A DNA stretch of 64,000 nucleotides from Temnopleurus reevesii (Eukaryota; Echinodermata; Echinoidea; Temnopleuroida; Temnopleuridae), in contig BQKZ01000029.1 in assembly GCA_036244855.1 (NCBI GenBank), forward strand, positions 198,841 through 262,840. Reading direction: 5' to 3'. Every line of letters begins with the position of its first letter. Position 1 is the first letter of the stretch. A program made the position numbers and the translations under genes. A model generated the notes under the pieces. It saw nothing but the letters and a program-made list of their open reading frames with translations. It did not search any database and was not told the origin of the DNA. Below are positions 1 to 12,740 of this stretch, one piece after another.

Positions 1-348
1 GTAGAAAATTATGCTATGATCTTGAAATGTGTATACAAACTATATGTCATGGTATATATCCCCAAAATTCACATTTCTTTAATCTTTACCAAAACTATAC
101 ACGGGCTTTAAAGGGGAGGTCCATCCTCTATGCTTTATTATTTGTTAAAAGAAAAAATGTGTGAAAATCATATAAAAAAGAGCCATTAGAATTTGTTAAA
201 AATTGGAAAATTGGAGTAATCTACATTTTCAGATATTCAATTACTTTGTGAGTTGTGGTAAAGCGGTTTACAGTTTTACTTTAATAAAATTAGCCCAGAA
301 ATGGTTTATTTATCGCAAAACAAATAAATATGATTGTGTCGTCTTTAG

Positions 349-440
349 GCCAGCACACGAAAAATCAATGGAAATTTAAATTGCCCGACCATTTGAAGGG
401 AAGAGCCATTCGCCTAGCATTGGAATGCCACAGGAGGTCC
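349..440 (+). CDS. Possible internal exon of a plus-strand gene
   Basis: After a GTCTTTAG acceptor, 92 bases read QHTKNQWKFKLPDHLKGRAI, then RLALECHRRS. They end at a TCC|GTAGGG donor in phase 0. The composition looks like real protein, and phase 0 fits the exon at 6005. A donor at GAT|GTGACA near 474 would also keep phase 0 and add 11 residues. I do not recognise the domain. Any upstream exons lie outside the window. Confidence 0.4.
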
Positions 441-1049
441 GTAGGGTTGATGGATGATAGTTGGTCTTTAGATGTGACATTCAAACTTAAATATGCTAGA
501 ATACGTCTCCAAATTTCGTGCATAGTTATTTTCATGCTTATAAGTCAATTTCTAAATACCGTTTACCTCAGCTCGTTTCACATCACATCATCCTAGTCAT
601 TACTGATCTATACCTTTAACGAAGGTCCAATTAATCTTATAATGGAATTTTTAAAGACGTTTTTTGTTTGAATTCCAGGAAATACTATCGAATGATAATT
701 CAAACAAGTATATAGTTGAAACGCTTTCATTGCTCTATTGCCTTTAAGGTTGGCTAATCGTAGCTATAGAATTGTTTACAATTCATGGAAGCGGGCTTCA
801 GCAACTCTTCTCTATATTGTTAATACACCTTCATAGACAGCACCGAAATTTTGATATAAATTCAAGTCGAGTTACTGCTGTGGTTTGTTGATATTTTTGC
901 TGTGATTCATTGCCCCCTTTTTCTTCTTTGTCCTTTTTTTGTGTGTTTTGTTTCTGTTTTGCTTTGTTTTTGTTTGTTTCTTAGTTTTAAACTGAAGGGC
1001 AACATGTGTACTTTGTTTAAATTTTTACGTTGTCTGCTAATCATTTTAT

Positions 1050-1859
1050 GTGTACTCCAGATGGGAGTAAATAAAGAGATTGTTTACATGTCCCTCATAT
1101 TGGAATTACAGGTCATCCATTTGGCAATAAGGATTAACAGTTACACTAAAACTATGAAAGGTGTATTGCATTCCAATGACTGTTCGGTTATGTTAAAGAG
1201 TGACCTGGAAAATCTGTTCATTTGAACGATGCCAATGCTTTAAGCCCTGGTCACATAGGGCCCCGGAAGCAACACGATTCACCCCGACTCTTTGTTAATT
1301 CACAGTTAACTGCCTCAGAACAACGAGTCGGGGTGAATCGTGTTGCTTCCGGGGTCCTATGTGACCGGGGCTTTAGCCCGCTCTTGCGTTCGGAAGTATA
1401 AAGTAACTTTAGACTAATCGTTGCGTTCTAAGAAAAGCAATCTGTTTAAGGACAATTGGTGAGTTTTGATAATAGTTACGTATCTTATCGGAATTACGAC
1501 TGAGGGACATCAACTTACTTAAAACTTGTATAGTGGATTGGTCTTGGACCAATGGTTTTCTTACCTTTTCGCTGAATTCTAAATAAGTCTTCTGTTATAC
1601 AGAAAAGTTTTTATTTGGTTAATCTCTAACGGGTGAAATTGTATTAACTCTTTTAGTTCTAATGGCGAATGCAACTTTTACGCTACAAACAATTATGTAT
1701 CAATGGAAACCGAAGCAATGTATTAGGTTACTATCACAAAGCTTTATTAGATAAGTTTATTTTAGACCTCACAGCATTGTTCTGGTACGGAATATCGCAG
1801 TTGCACAATCCCAATTTTGATATCATATGTTTAGGATTTTAATTCTTGCTTTATATAGT
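1050..1859. repeat. Tandem segmental duplication, copy 1
   Basis: Starts at TGTACTCCAGATGGGAG and ends at ATTCTTGCTTTATATAG. It matches 1879-2549 over its whole length with moderate divergence, apart from a 133-base insertion (the MITE plus one target copy). Neither copy holds a conserved frame. Confidence 0.85.
1243..1372. mobile_element. 130-base hairpin MITE with TTA target duplication
   Basis: The first 48 and last 48 bases are inverted copies with two mismatches (ends AGCCCTGGTCACATAGG and AGCCCCGGTCACATAGG). A loop of about 34 bases separates them. TTA flanks both sides (1240-1242, 1373-1375), while the homologous unfilled site in copy 2 has a single TTA. A 3-base TTA/TAA target is typical of PIF/Harbinger-type elements. 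The element has no coding capacity. Confidence 0.85.
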
Positions 1860-1878
1860 AAGCTTTATATAGTGATAT

Positions 1879-2549
1879 GTACTCCAGATGGGAGTAAATA
1901 AAGAGATTGTTAAAGTATCCCTAATATTGGAATTACAGGTTATCCATTAGCAAGAAAGGTTAACAGTTACACTTAAACTTTGGAAATTGTATTATATTTC
2001 AGTGAATGTTCAGATATATCAATGATTGACCTGGAAAATCTGTTCATGAGAACGATGCCAATGCTTTAGCCCGCTCTTGCGTTCGGAAGTATAAAGTAAA
2101 TTTAGACTAATCGTTGCGTTCTAAGAAAAGCAATCTATTTAAGGACAATTGGTGAGTTTTGATAATAGTTACGAATCTTATCGGAATTACGACTGAGGGA
2201 CATCAACTTACCTAAGACCGGTATAGTGGATTGGTCTTGGACCAATGGTTTTCTTACCTTTTCGCTGAATTCTAAAAAAGTCTTCTGTTATACAGAAATG
2301 TTTATATTTGGTTAATCTCTAACGGGTGAAAGGGTTTAACTCTTTTAGTTCTAACGGCAAATGCAACTTTTACGCTACAAACTATTGCGTATCAATGGAA
2401 ATCGTAGCAATATTAGAATTACTATCACAAAGCTTTATTAGATAAGTTCATTTTAGACCTTACAGCATTGTTCTGATACGGAATATTGCAGTTGCACAAT
2501 TCCAAGTTTGATATCATATGTTTAGGCTTTTAATTCTTGCTTTATATAG
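1879..2549. repeat. Tandem segmental duplication, copy 2
   Basis: Direct repeat of 1050-1859, about 671 bases, without the hairpin insertion. It therefore records the empty insertion site. Confidence 0.85.
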
Positions 2550-4086
2550 CCAAAGATAATTTAATAATAATAATTGCGTGAATTTTGTTACAATAAGGAA
2601 ATATATACTGTAACATACATAATTTGTAATTCATTTTTAAAAAAATGAAGTGGCAGAGGGAATAAATATTAATTTCATATACGATTTCTATCAAAATAAT
2701 GTCCGCACTATTAAATGATTCAGAAGTTAATACACAGAACGTTTGATACCTGTATATCATCAACTCGGAATTTTTGTTTCATTGTTACGACTCAACTTAT
2801 TTTCCTTGAAGCAAGGTCTAATATTATTTAACAAATATTGCTGAAAAACTGTTTGGTACAAGGCGGCACCTATTCTATCCATATCCATATTTTTTGTAAT
2901 CTTATTTCTAAAAATGCGGTTGAGCTTTCAGTTCATAAACCCCTACTTGACCGAGAAGGGACCCTCTTTAACGTTGTAAAGATAAAAAGGTCTGTCATTT
3001 ACTTTTAAGAAGTTAACATAGTCTGATATTTAAACACGATTGAATAAAATATCTTCGATTGTGTCTTCAGATATCATCAGAAATAAAGTGACATAATTAT
3101 ATGATCAGATCTCTTTACCAAAAGTCCCTAGTTCACAATGGTTTAATGATATGGAAAATATGGCCTTAAGATAGAATTTAAAAAACAAAGTTGCTCAACT
3201 CTACTGTATAATCGTCTCATGCACGCATAATTGCGTTAGACGATTTTTTTGTGTTGAGGATAAAAATTTACAATACAATAAAAGACTAAGTTGAATCGTT
3301 TCTGTTCCTCTTTCATATCACTCAAAATGTACATGTGAGGTGCATTTCCTTTTCTTACTCAACATTAGATTATAATCCAAATGGTTAGATTGACATTTTT
3401 GCAAATAATTTTACCAATATATAAAATTACAAAGCAAATCATATATAATACGTAAACTAGTGTTCTGTAAAAGAATATACTGTCGATATTTTATTTTTAT
3501 TATATATATCAACAAAATCCACATCCAGTCAATTAGGCCCATATCTTTTTTTTTGTATCAAGCTAATACTTTCAAACATTTTGATGTACAACAGAATTAG
3601 TCAAAAATTCTAGATATAACTTTGACTTCGATTTACTTTTCTTTCCTGAGTATGAAACACTCGCTAAAAAATGTTGTGTACTAAACGTGTTTGGGGTAAA
3701 ATTCTTCTGTAATATGCTATACAAATGACACACTGAAAATGCGTTGATACCGCTCTAGGAAAAACAAATTTAGAACCACGTTCTGCATCTTCAGAAATTC
3801 ATCAGGTCCCAAAAAGGATCTAATCAGCCGGTCTTTTATTCTAAGAGTGAATTTCTTCCACTATGTGCCCTTACGTTTGATTGTTTACACACAATAGAAT
3901 GTTGATTTCATTTTTCCGATTGCAAGAACTCCTTTACATCACTTGCAATTGACAGTTTTGAAAAGGTTGAAAACGTGGAGTGCCGAGGGCGCTTACTTGT
4001 CGATCAGTCCTCTTGATGCCGGTAAAAGGCCTGCGCATGTTTATGAATTCGTTTCAAATGAATGGAATTCAAGAAAATAATGACAA
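2550..4086. other. No gene seen
   Basis: AT-rich sequence after the tandem duplication, with no supported frame, RNA or repeat. Confidence 0.6.
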
Positions 4087-4293
4087 TCACAAAATGCATG
4101 CTAAAGTGGATGGATCTGGCAAAATTTCATATTTGAGGAATTCAAGAAAGGCGTATTTTTTCTCCCACTGCTCTTCAAGTTCATGGGAATACAATATGCA
4201 GTTAAGTAGAAGAGCTTTGTTAGGTCCTATACAATAGAGTCCATTACCTTGATTACAAGCAATGATCCTGTCATGGAGCTCTTGACCTTGCAT
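4087..4293 (-). CDS. Unexplained open frame of 68 codons
   Basis: The minus strand starts MQGQELHDRIIACNQGNGLY and continues with NKALLLNCILYSHELEEQWE, then KKYAFLEFLKYEILPDPS, before TGA. The balanced composition, with Trp, Cys and a charged helix, is unlike random AT-rich frames here. No clear acceptor or partner exon is seen, so it could be a single exon, a fragment of a mobile-element gene, or chance. Confidence 0.25.
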   Translation of the reverse strand: MQGQELHDRIIACNQGNGLYCIGPNKALLLNCILYSHELEEQWEKKYAFLEFLKYEILPDPSTLACIL

Positions 4294-4430
4294 GGCAGAA
4301 GAGACAAGGTCTTTTTATTCTCATTTCAAAATGAGTTTACTCATGCTAAGTGACATGTTCTTCAGATAAAAGAAATTGCACGACACGCGATCTACGATTT
4401 TTACTTCTATTCAGTCTCTTTAGACTTAAC

Positions 4431-4876
4431 AACACGCTTTCGTTTATAGCCAATGCCTGTCTAGTGTTCAAATACGGAGGGTTGACATTTAGCTAACGTC
4501 ATATCGTGTGTACGTCTAGCACCAGCCCAACGGTTTTACGGTCGGTCAAGCGTCTTTCTCCGTATGTCTGCGTTTTTTAGCGTCTTTCAACACCGTGAGC
4601 AGAACCAACAAAAAAATTGTGCGAAGTAAAGAACCCCCATTCAAGTCTTCATAATTATGTTAAAACACGAAAGAATAAAGCTCCCCTCTAGCGAAATGAT
4701 TCTGTTCTACATTTCTTTGCAGATATGAGCAAATGAAGGTTCTTTTTTTTCAGAGAGCTATTAGGAAATTTATGAATAGGAGTTGTTAACTTCGTCAGAT
4801 TTCTTTGTCATGCTCCCTGTGCAAATTCCATGAACGCTTGGCTAACGTTGGCCATATACGCAAAGGTGCGACGGAT
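4431..4876. mobile_element. Inverted-repeat element, relative of 18087-18261
   Basis: The left end (CGTTTATAGCCAATG) and the right end (TAACGTTGGCCATATACG) are inverted relatives of each other. Both match the terminal repeat of the 18-kb element. The internal part has the same TCTGCGTTT and GTCTAG words. Divergence is high and no target duplication could be assigned. Confidence 0.45.
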
Positions 4877-6004
4877 CCTTTACGGGTTGGTCCGTTGTAT
4901 TACATCAAAATATTCGCGCAAATTATTTTTCATTTCGTTTTAATTTTCATTTAAATTCTGGTCAATTTCATCAACTCGAGAGATTGTCAATGATTCTGAT
5001 AAAATATAACACTGAGCATTTCATTCAGTAACATTAATTTGACGACGTTTTGCCCGCCTGTGTCATTATTTGAGAGGTAGTACAAGATTTAAAGTGTGTC
5101 TATACATACTAAAATTATTGAGAGGATGTCAGTGTGAACTTTCATTTGAACACCTATCCATCTAACTTTTAAAAGGCGGTTTTGGTCGCTTTTTTTTTTA
5201 CATTCTAAACATATTTTCAGACCCCCGACCATGAAATCATCAAAGTAAAACTCAATAATTCCGACAGGTCACAAATAGCAACATATCTTTACCAATGCAC
5301 TTTGATAAATTGAGAATTTCAATCTAGTACTTTGGCCCGTATTTTCCTTGCTCATAAATTTTTCAAAAAAAATGCGCTTCATGAAGCTTGCAGTAAGCTT
5401 TTATTCTTCAAAATAAGATTAAAAATACGCATGTAGTGACGCACAGAATATACCAATGTGACTGACCACGGATACAAATAGGGTCATGTCACGTTTTACT
5501 CTTTTATTTATTTATTTTATTCAACAAACATATTTCAGCAGGCTAACAAGATCAATTCAATACAAAATACAAATTGGATTAAATATTTTGACACATGCAA
5601 ATGTACAAAAGAATGATGAATTTACATTCTATATGTAATGTGAAAAGAATATAAAGCCTCGTGTATTTTTGCAGATAAGACGTGGATTTTAAGAAATTAA
5701 TTAATGAAGCAAGAATTTTTATATGAATGGTAATTTCTACCTGATAAATTTTCAAATACATTAACTTTTATCTTCATTCTAAATGTAAGTTACATTCTGA
5801 ATACCAATAAGTTAAAGCTAATTCAAAGGACTGCAGTGGGAATGCATTTGAATTTTCATTCTCACATGCAGAAATTCCCAGGTTTATGTTGGAATTGAAA
5901 GATCGTTCTTTCCTTTTAAATGTGTAAATACTAGGGTCAAATCAAAGTGCAATGTCTCTTCAATAACAAACATCTTTCCTTTTCTCATCCTTTCATCAAT
6001 GCAG

Positions 6005-6172
6005 GCAAACTCGAGGAATTCAATTGATGACAGATTCAATGCTCTGATGAAAAGACTGAGGAACGTAGCGGTAGATGTAGAAGATGAACTGCCTCAATGG
6101 ATACCTGAAGACACCGATTCACAGCATGTAGTCCATCATGATACAATTCAGCGTTTGCTCGCTCGTCTCTGA
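6005..6172 (+). CDS. Likely 3'-terminal coding exon of a plus-strand gene
   Basis: A good acceptor (TTTCATCAATGCAG) opens 55 codons plus TGA in phase 0. The other two frames close quickly. It reads ANSRNSIDDRFNALMKRLRN, then VAVDVEDELPQWIPEDTDSQ and HVVHHDTIQRLLARL: helical and acidic with an aromatic patch. The composition is unlike the surrounding AT-rich DNA. It may join the exon at 349-440. The family is not recognised. Confidence 0.5.
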   Translation, partial: ANSRNSIDDRFNALMKRLRNVAVDVEDELPQWIPEDTDSQHVVHHDTIQRLLARL

Positions 6173-8708
6173 TCTCCAACGGTTTATATTCATTCTACAT
6201 CAAGGGTGGGGGCATTTATGTTTAAATGACGTAAAATACACATTTATCTCTTTGTTCATGAACTCAAATTTGGTCTGGGAATTAAAAAAAAAAGGAATTT
6301 CAGAATATTTATTTTTAGTCGTGGTTCATTTACGGTTTTTTTTAATAGAAAAGGTTCTTTAAGTGAAAAATGTATATTATTGATAAATATATATGGGTCT
6401 TAGAATACAAATTTTTGAACTATTTTTGCAATTTGAACTTAAGATGAATTCTAAACCTTGCTGTATGTACTCTCTTCGTGTTTTAGGGACGTGTTTCTTT
6501 CTCCATTTCAATTTTCCCTCTCGTAATCCATCTTTATGTTTTTCTTCATTTTTTGTCTTTTGATTTTTCTCTGTCATACAATTATATTATTATGTAACAC
6601 AAAAATACATCATTGCGGGGAGACATAAAATTGCTGGAAATTATTCATTTGACCGCGTCAGCAGGAAAATCCACGAATATTGTAGCAAACTTACATATCG
6701 ACTTGGTATTCAAACACGTCAGACATTCATATAAGTGGTTATAAAATTAATATTAAATTGCTGTTAACTTTTCTTGCCATGGTCATCAATATCGCTGATA
6801 TTTTGATAATGAAAATGAAGTCAATTAGAGAATTGAATGTTCAAGCTTTTGACTTGAATCTTAACAATATGTCCACAATAGCATTAGCCATAGTTAGCTC
6901 AGATATATGTTTTCCATAAAAATGATGCGAAGACATGAACGTATTTACCTCGATTACTGATTAGATTACAAAGTGTTTTCTCTTTTGGTTTTTTCCTCAT
7001 TTCAATGGTATGATTATATAAAATGTAAATAAAGGACATATCAAATTAAAGAATCTGTAAAGAGGTTATCAGAAAGAACAACACAATTGGAAGAGAAATG
7101 GGAAAGCTCTCAAATTGAAATGATCTTATAGCAGGAGATGTGAAAGCATCAACACATTTTTTTGAAGGAATATTGCGAAATCGTGAAATCGCCCAAAGCA
7201 GTCGTATTCTCTGACTTCCGCAATCCGTTAAAATTACCACCTTTTGATCCAATCTATATTGTAATGGAATGACCAGCGTCCTCTATTTTATTGTTCATCT
7301 ATGTCCGTAATATATGGTTTTTGCATTTCATTGGCAGAAGCGACCAGTCTACTTAAAGCGGATAATTCCCATTAAGATGTTCCCTACAGCAAAGGTGTAG
7401 GACGATATTGGGCCATTAAAAGAAATGTATACAGCGTAATGTTCAAGTACCATAAAAAAGTGAATTTGCATTTATATTAAACTGAGGTACTTACGCAATA
7501 AATTGAACTGACACCATTACGGAAGAATTGCCTGCCCTTTAAAGTATACTGTTACTATTCGTGAAATAGATGCCCTGGTTTCTTATCCTTGCTTACATCT
7601 GTAATATTTAAGAAGTTTGATGAAAAATTGTAAGTTCTTATATACCGTATATACTTAAAGGAAATCTATAAAACATCAAAAATATATCATAAATCTCAAA
7701 TAAGTATCTCATATCTGTAGTTACTTTAAAACAATCAAATATTTACCCTAATTATCGCTACAGATCCTCACCCCATATACTAAATTTATTTCCTTTTCTC
7801 ACTGGTCAAATCTTATGCCTAACCCGGGCTAAGAAAATGTATTATTCAGAGACAAGAGCTGGCAACAGATTTTGTTTTGAGTGCTTTCTCTGATTGGACC
7901 AGATGAAACTTTTGGTTGGGAGCACTGACCCAGGGTTTCTTTTGTTGTTATTTTTATTTTGTTTACCAGAATTTATATTTGCAATTCCAACTAATACAGG
8001 GCTATCCCACTTTGCAAAAATAGTATGAGCTAATGGAAGTTCATAGAACTTAGCCCAGTTTGGTAGGTGGTGTTAACATTGTGAATGTTAATATTGCAGT
8101 GTTATGGTCATTTTACGTGTGAGAAACAGGTAATTCTATTCCACTTTTATGTCTAAAAAGTTTTAGAATTTCAGGAAGTATGTCAAAACGAGCCGCTGCT
8201 TGCATGAGAGTTCATGTCATAGATATCTTGTTGGGATTGCACATATCACCCTTATTTTATTTTCCATGTTTTCACGAAGTATAACGGTAAACCAAATCTA
8301 ATAGAATTTCATTAGGATAATGAAGCCACGACATATCAACATATCAAAGGGTTGAAATGCGTATACATTCTATAGAAAAGGGAGCACGTCTGAATGAACG
8401 CGATCATTTTATTCAACAGTCGCTTCTAGTGCTATGACCGTCTTTACTTGAAAATAGAGACGATATCATTTACCAAAATTGAGGAAAGTTAATAGTTTTG
8501 ATGCTGATATTATTCGATGAAATACTAGAATACTCAGTAACCAAAGACTTTATACAACTTAAAAAGTTATTCCGATCACTTTATGCTACATTGTATGGTA
8601 AATATCATCGTTGTGTAAAAAGACTAAATAACTTAAATCAATCATGTCTCGCAAAAAGGAGGCTGCGACATATTTAAATCTGAACAAGTGTATAAACAGT
8701 GGTGTTAG
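6173..8708. other. No gene seen
   Basis: AT-rich, possibly 3' untranslated and flanking DNA of the exon at 6005. Confidence 0.5.
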
Positions 8709-8936
8709 ATTAAAGGAGCAATACAATTTTGTATAAAGATAAAAAGAAATGACAAAACCTCATCCCATCATGCATCCATTAACTTTGTACGTGAACAGCA
8801 TGGCAATCCATACGATGAAATGCAGAAACACGTCAAAGGTGTACCCACTGAATTGATTTCAATAAAAGATGAAGAAAATCGGTCTTATTCTCCCATAGAA
8901 TCTGGTTTTCCAGAAAAATTCGGTCACATACATTGA
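8709..8936 (+). CDS. Unexplained open frame, possible alternative terminal exon
   Basis: Seventy-five codons follow an in-frame TAG and end with TGA. The second half has protein-like composition (NPYDEMQKHVKGVPTELISI, then KDEENRSYSPIESGFPEKFG). There is no useful ATG. An AACAG acceptor at 8795-8798 would give a phase-0 exon (8799-8936), the same phase as the exon at 6005, so it could be an alternative 3' exon. It may also be a chance frame. Confidence 0.3.
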   Translation: MKGAIQFCIKIKRNDKTSSHHASINFVREQHGNPYDEMQKHVKGVPTELISIKDEENRSYSPIESGFPEKFGHIH

Positions 8937-11106
8937 GAGACCATAAAATTTCAGTCGAGCAGCAAAGTGCAGCTACCTATGGAAGAAAATGTAGACACTT
9001 TTTAACCACAAAGAAGGCTTTATGATTGAATGATTTTGTTTCAATTTATAAACATAAACAAGTGAATTATTGAAGTATGTTGGGCAATAGAACAGGGAAG
9101 GCCGTGCATCACAAAGACTCCATGTTTAGAATGGATCCTTTTGAAACATCATGAACATATCTGTCGTCAGATAATGAATGTAAGGAATAGGTAAATCGGA
9201 GTAGGTAGGAAATGGACAAAGAAATGGAGCTAAAGGGGAGTAGTAGAGGAAGAAGGAAAAAACCTCTTGGTCCATGCATTAATGGATGTATACAAATTTG
9301 GTAGCAAGTCCATGCAGCTTGTCTACAACAAAAATAGACAACATACTTTTGAATAAACCGACCTCAACCCCTAACGTTGATTTTATTATAGTTCGGGAGT
9401 CGCGTGACATAACTTGATTAGAGGGTTGCGCTGGATGAACGGTGTTATAAATGGCGGAAATATTCTGAAAACGTGACTGAATTATTTACTAAGAAGAGAA
9501 GATTAATTACATTACATGCTATTGAATGTACAGATGGTTGACGACACAGTAAAGTTCGATCAGATATATTTTGCCACCTTTCCATAAATGTTTGCAATTA
9601 TGCTAACTACATTTTCGTAGGAAAGCAAAGAAAGGACAAGTCTGGGTCAGAGAACTCAAATGCCCGTTACATCATTCCATTTTAATACTATTCATTATTT
9701 TTATTTCATCTATTTATTCATTCAGCACTTTCGGGTTGGATAACCTTTGTTATGAAATAGAAAGCGAATGTTCGTAATTATAAAATGAGATACGTATCAT
9801 TTCATTATAACATCGACTAATACACGTAAACTTTGCTGTCGAATTAAAAAAAATGATTTGTTTTTGACGGATTCCAGGAAGGCTATACCACTGTATACGG
9901 GTGCAGGGTATGCGCAAGACAAACACTAAAAGATAAGTCAAGGGACCTGAAACATGAAATATGCAATTAAACTTACGACTGATATTAATCGTATTTTATG
10001 TTACAGGCTCCATGAACAGTTTTATGTAAATTTAGCTCAATATTAAGCAAGTTGTAAACTGCAAAACACCAGTCGCACATTCCGGACTGAGCTAAATTAG
10101 TAACTCTCTGTTAATTCAGTAAATGTTCACTCTTTTTAATCTAATTGATTGTACGTGCGAAGAATGGAAAAAAACTCTATGAAGTCTATAAACAAATGTT
10201 TAAAGTCCAGTTTAAAGATACATAGTGCGTTTTAGATTATGTATCATGTTATAAGGTTTTAATTGTCAAAACTCTAAATGACGTATTCTTATAGCAAATA
10301 GATAATTGGAATGGTATACGGACTCTCAGAAAGTACGGAGATGTTTCGTTTAAAAATGTTGATATCTTAAAGTTCATAGATGTATGTTGCATACTTTGGG
10401 GGATTGTCAATTCAGAGAAATCAAATTTTGAAAAATGAATATTCATTTAACTGTAAATAATTTGATATTCGTGCTTTTACACCTTCGTGAGAGTGCAAGC
10501 ACAATCGATAGTTGCAATCATTGTCCATATTCTAAGTACTGACTCTGTTTTTGGCTGTTCCGCTAGTGTACATTGTTGCTTGTAACGGGTATGTTTGCCC
10601 TAAATTGCATTATCGTGTATATTTAAGTTGGCTACATTGTGTGTAAATAGATTTTCTAATAGTCAAAATATTTCATCTAAGCCAGCAAAACCTTGATTTG
10701 TTTAAGTAGTTAGATTGACTAAATAAAAAGTAGAGTTTGTCAGAAAATACTTAATTGGTAACAGATAAGCAAATCAAACATTACAAAAAAGTACTCTTCA
10801 TTTCAGTCCATATAGATTCTTTATATTTTCAGGGAATTGTAGGTTATGGGAAATTTCATACATAATACAATGAGCGTATTCATTTTTTAAAAGTTAGACA
10901 TAAGTAGCTGGGGATGTATTTATATCAATGCTTATTTTTCCGTGTCCTTGCTTTGATTGTTCATGTAAAAAGACACTAGATAACCCTTAAATTGAATTCA
11001 AATAAATTTGTTGCAATTTTTAAATTTGCTTGACTTTGTAATTTGTCGAGTTTTGGGGATAAGACTTTTAAATACATTTAATATAATACATGCAAAATTG
11101 TGTATA
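8937..11106. other. No gene seen
   Basis: AT-rich. Short frames only, none with splice support. Confidence 0.55.
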
Positions 11107-11107
11107 T

Positions 11108-11152
<45 letters not shown>

Positions 11153-11165
11153 TGTGTGTCTGTGA
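11107..11165. repeat. TG microsatellite
   Basis: Nearly pure TG dinucleotide run ending in TCTGTG variants. Confidence 0.95.
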
Positions 11166-12422
11166 TCAGCGTTTCCCTTTTCGCTCTTTCTCTCTCACTT
11201 TCTTTTTTAAGAGAAGTTGGTGAAGAGGATGGAGAAAAGGAATAGAACGAATGAAAGGCATCTACTGAGAATCAAATATGAATGGAAGGATTAAGTTCAC
11301 CCTAAAAAGGGTTGGTTGTGAATGGGAAACTGACAGTTCAACCTTGTGATTATTCAGAGTCATACGCTCATGATTCAGGTACAAGGATAGATAGCAAATC
11401 TGGAGACTTTCATTTTATAAATCGTTGTAGTACTTCATATAATCGCCATCGCCTTATAATGTTCCCAAATCTGCTTCAACCATTCATGATTTTAAAAAAA
11501 TTAAAGCTGATTACAAAAAAAACCAAGTACGTTTGGTAAGCTCTTTTTTATTTTCCTTTAACATTTTATAATTTTCTTTTCAACATTTCTATTGATAATC
11601 AAATTTAAAAAAAATGTTTCAAAACTAAAATTTATATTGAGAAATAAACAACAAATATTTAAAAAGTCGTAAATATTCAGCACCAAAATAAACATGTAAA
11701 AGCAAAACTCGATTTCACATGAAACGTTACATGAGTATTGAGGCAGTGTACTACACACAAATGCATTACTCCGTGAGCGTTTCCCGACACAGAGAGATGA
11801 AGTACTTTGGCATATGGAATTCGATTTTAAAGATATTTGGAAATATAATCAACTGCTTAAATTGGTGCTTAGATGCGGGCAAGACTGGTCTCACTCTTTC
11901 TATGTATACTCCATTGGGAGTGTTCAGCGTGTTCTTAATTAGGCAAGATAATAATCCGGCGACACAACCATTAACACTACATTAGGAGCTCAGAAAGGTG
12001 AACTCGTGTACTTTTATTTTCGACTTACCAACGTCACGGCCACTGGTACTGACGATAAGTAGACAACACCTTAAAAGTAACCCCTATATTCATAGTAAGA
12101 TAACTTGTATTATGGAGGTCCAATAACAAAATTTACAGGTCATATGTTTATCAACTATCTTGCTAAACGTTATCTGAGAATGAAAATGATGCATTAAGTT
12201 ACGCATCACTTTTCGAAAGTTACAGTGATACTCGGATTTTATTGAGCAGAAAATGAATGTCGTCTGCATAATATAAGTGTGTTCTTTTCTTATGTTATCA
12301 ACGAAAAGACTATATCCTATTAATCTGCAAGTTTTAATAGTAAGATTACAAAATATTATNTTCGTTTTTAAACAGGCTACTTGACGCTTCCGTAGAGGTT
12401 GTTTGCGTATATTTTTTTGTAA

Positions 12423-12617
12423 ATGTATGTGGAGGTGTGTGTATGTGACGTTTGTTTGTCTGCAGGACTGTGTTTGTTTGAATCAGTGAAAGATAGAGGG
12501 ATATACAGATATATAGAGAGGGGGAGGATTAAGAGTGATAGAGAGAAATGGAGAGAGAAAGAGAGAGAGAGTGTGTGTGGATGTGGGTATATATGTGTGC
12601 GTGTATGTGTATGTGTT

Positions 12618-12650
<33 letters not shown>

Positions 12651-12740
12651 ATGTGTGTAAGGGGTTGGTGGGAGAGAGAAAGTGGGAGCAGAGAGACAGA
12701 GGCGCAGAAAATGCAATGGGCGTACGCGTAAAAGCATGTA
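12423..12740. repeat. Mixed TG, GA and TA simple-repeat tract
   Basis: Runs of TGTATG, GAGAGA, TATATA and TGTGTG follow one another. Open frames here on both strands are products of the repeat. Confidence 0.85.

Noticed and set aside
7820..7945. Possible short inverted ends (AACCCGGG and CCCAGGGTT)
   Set aside because: Too short and imperfect to call an element.
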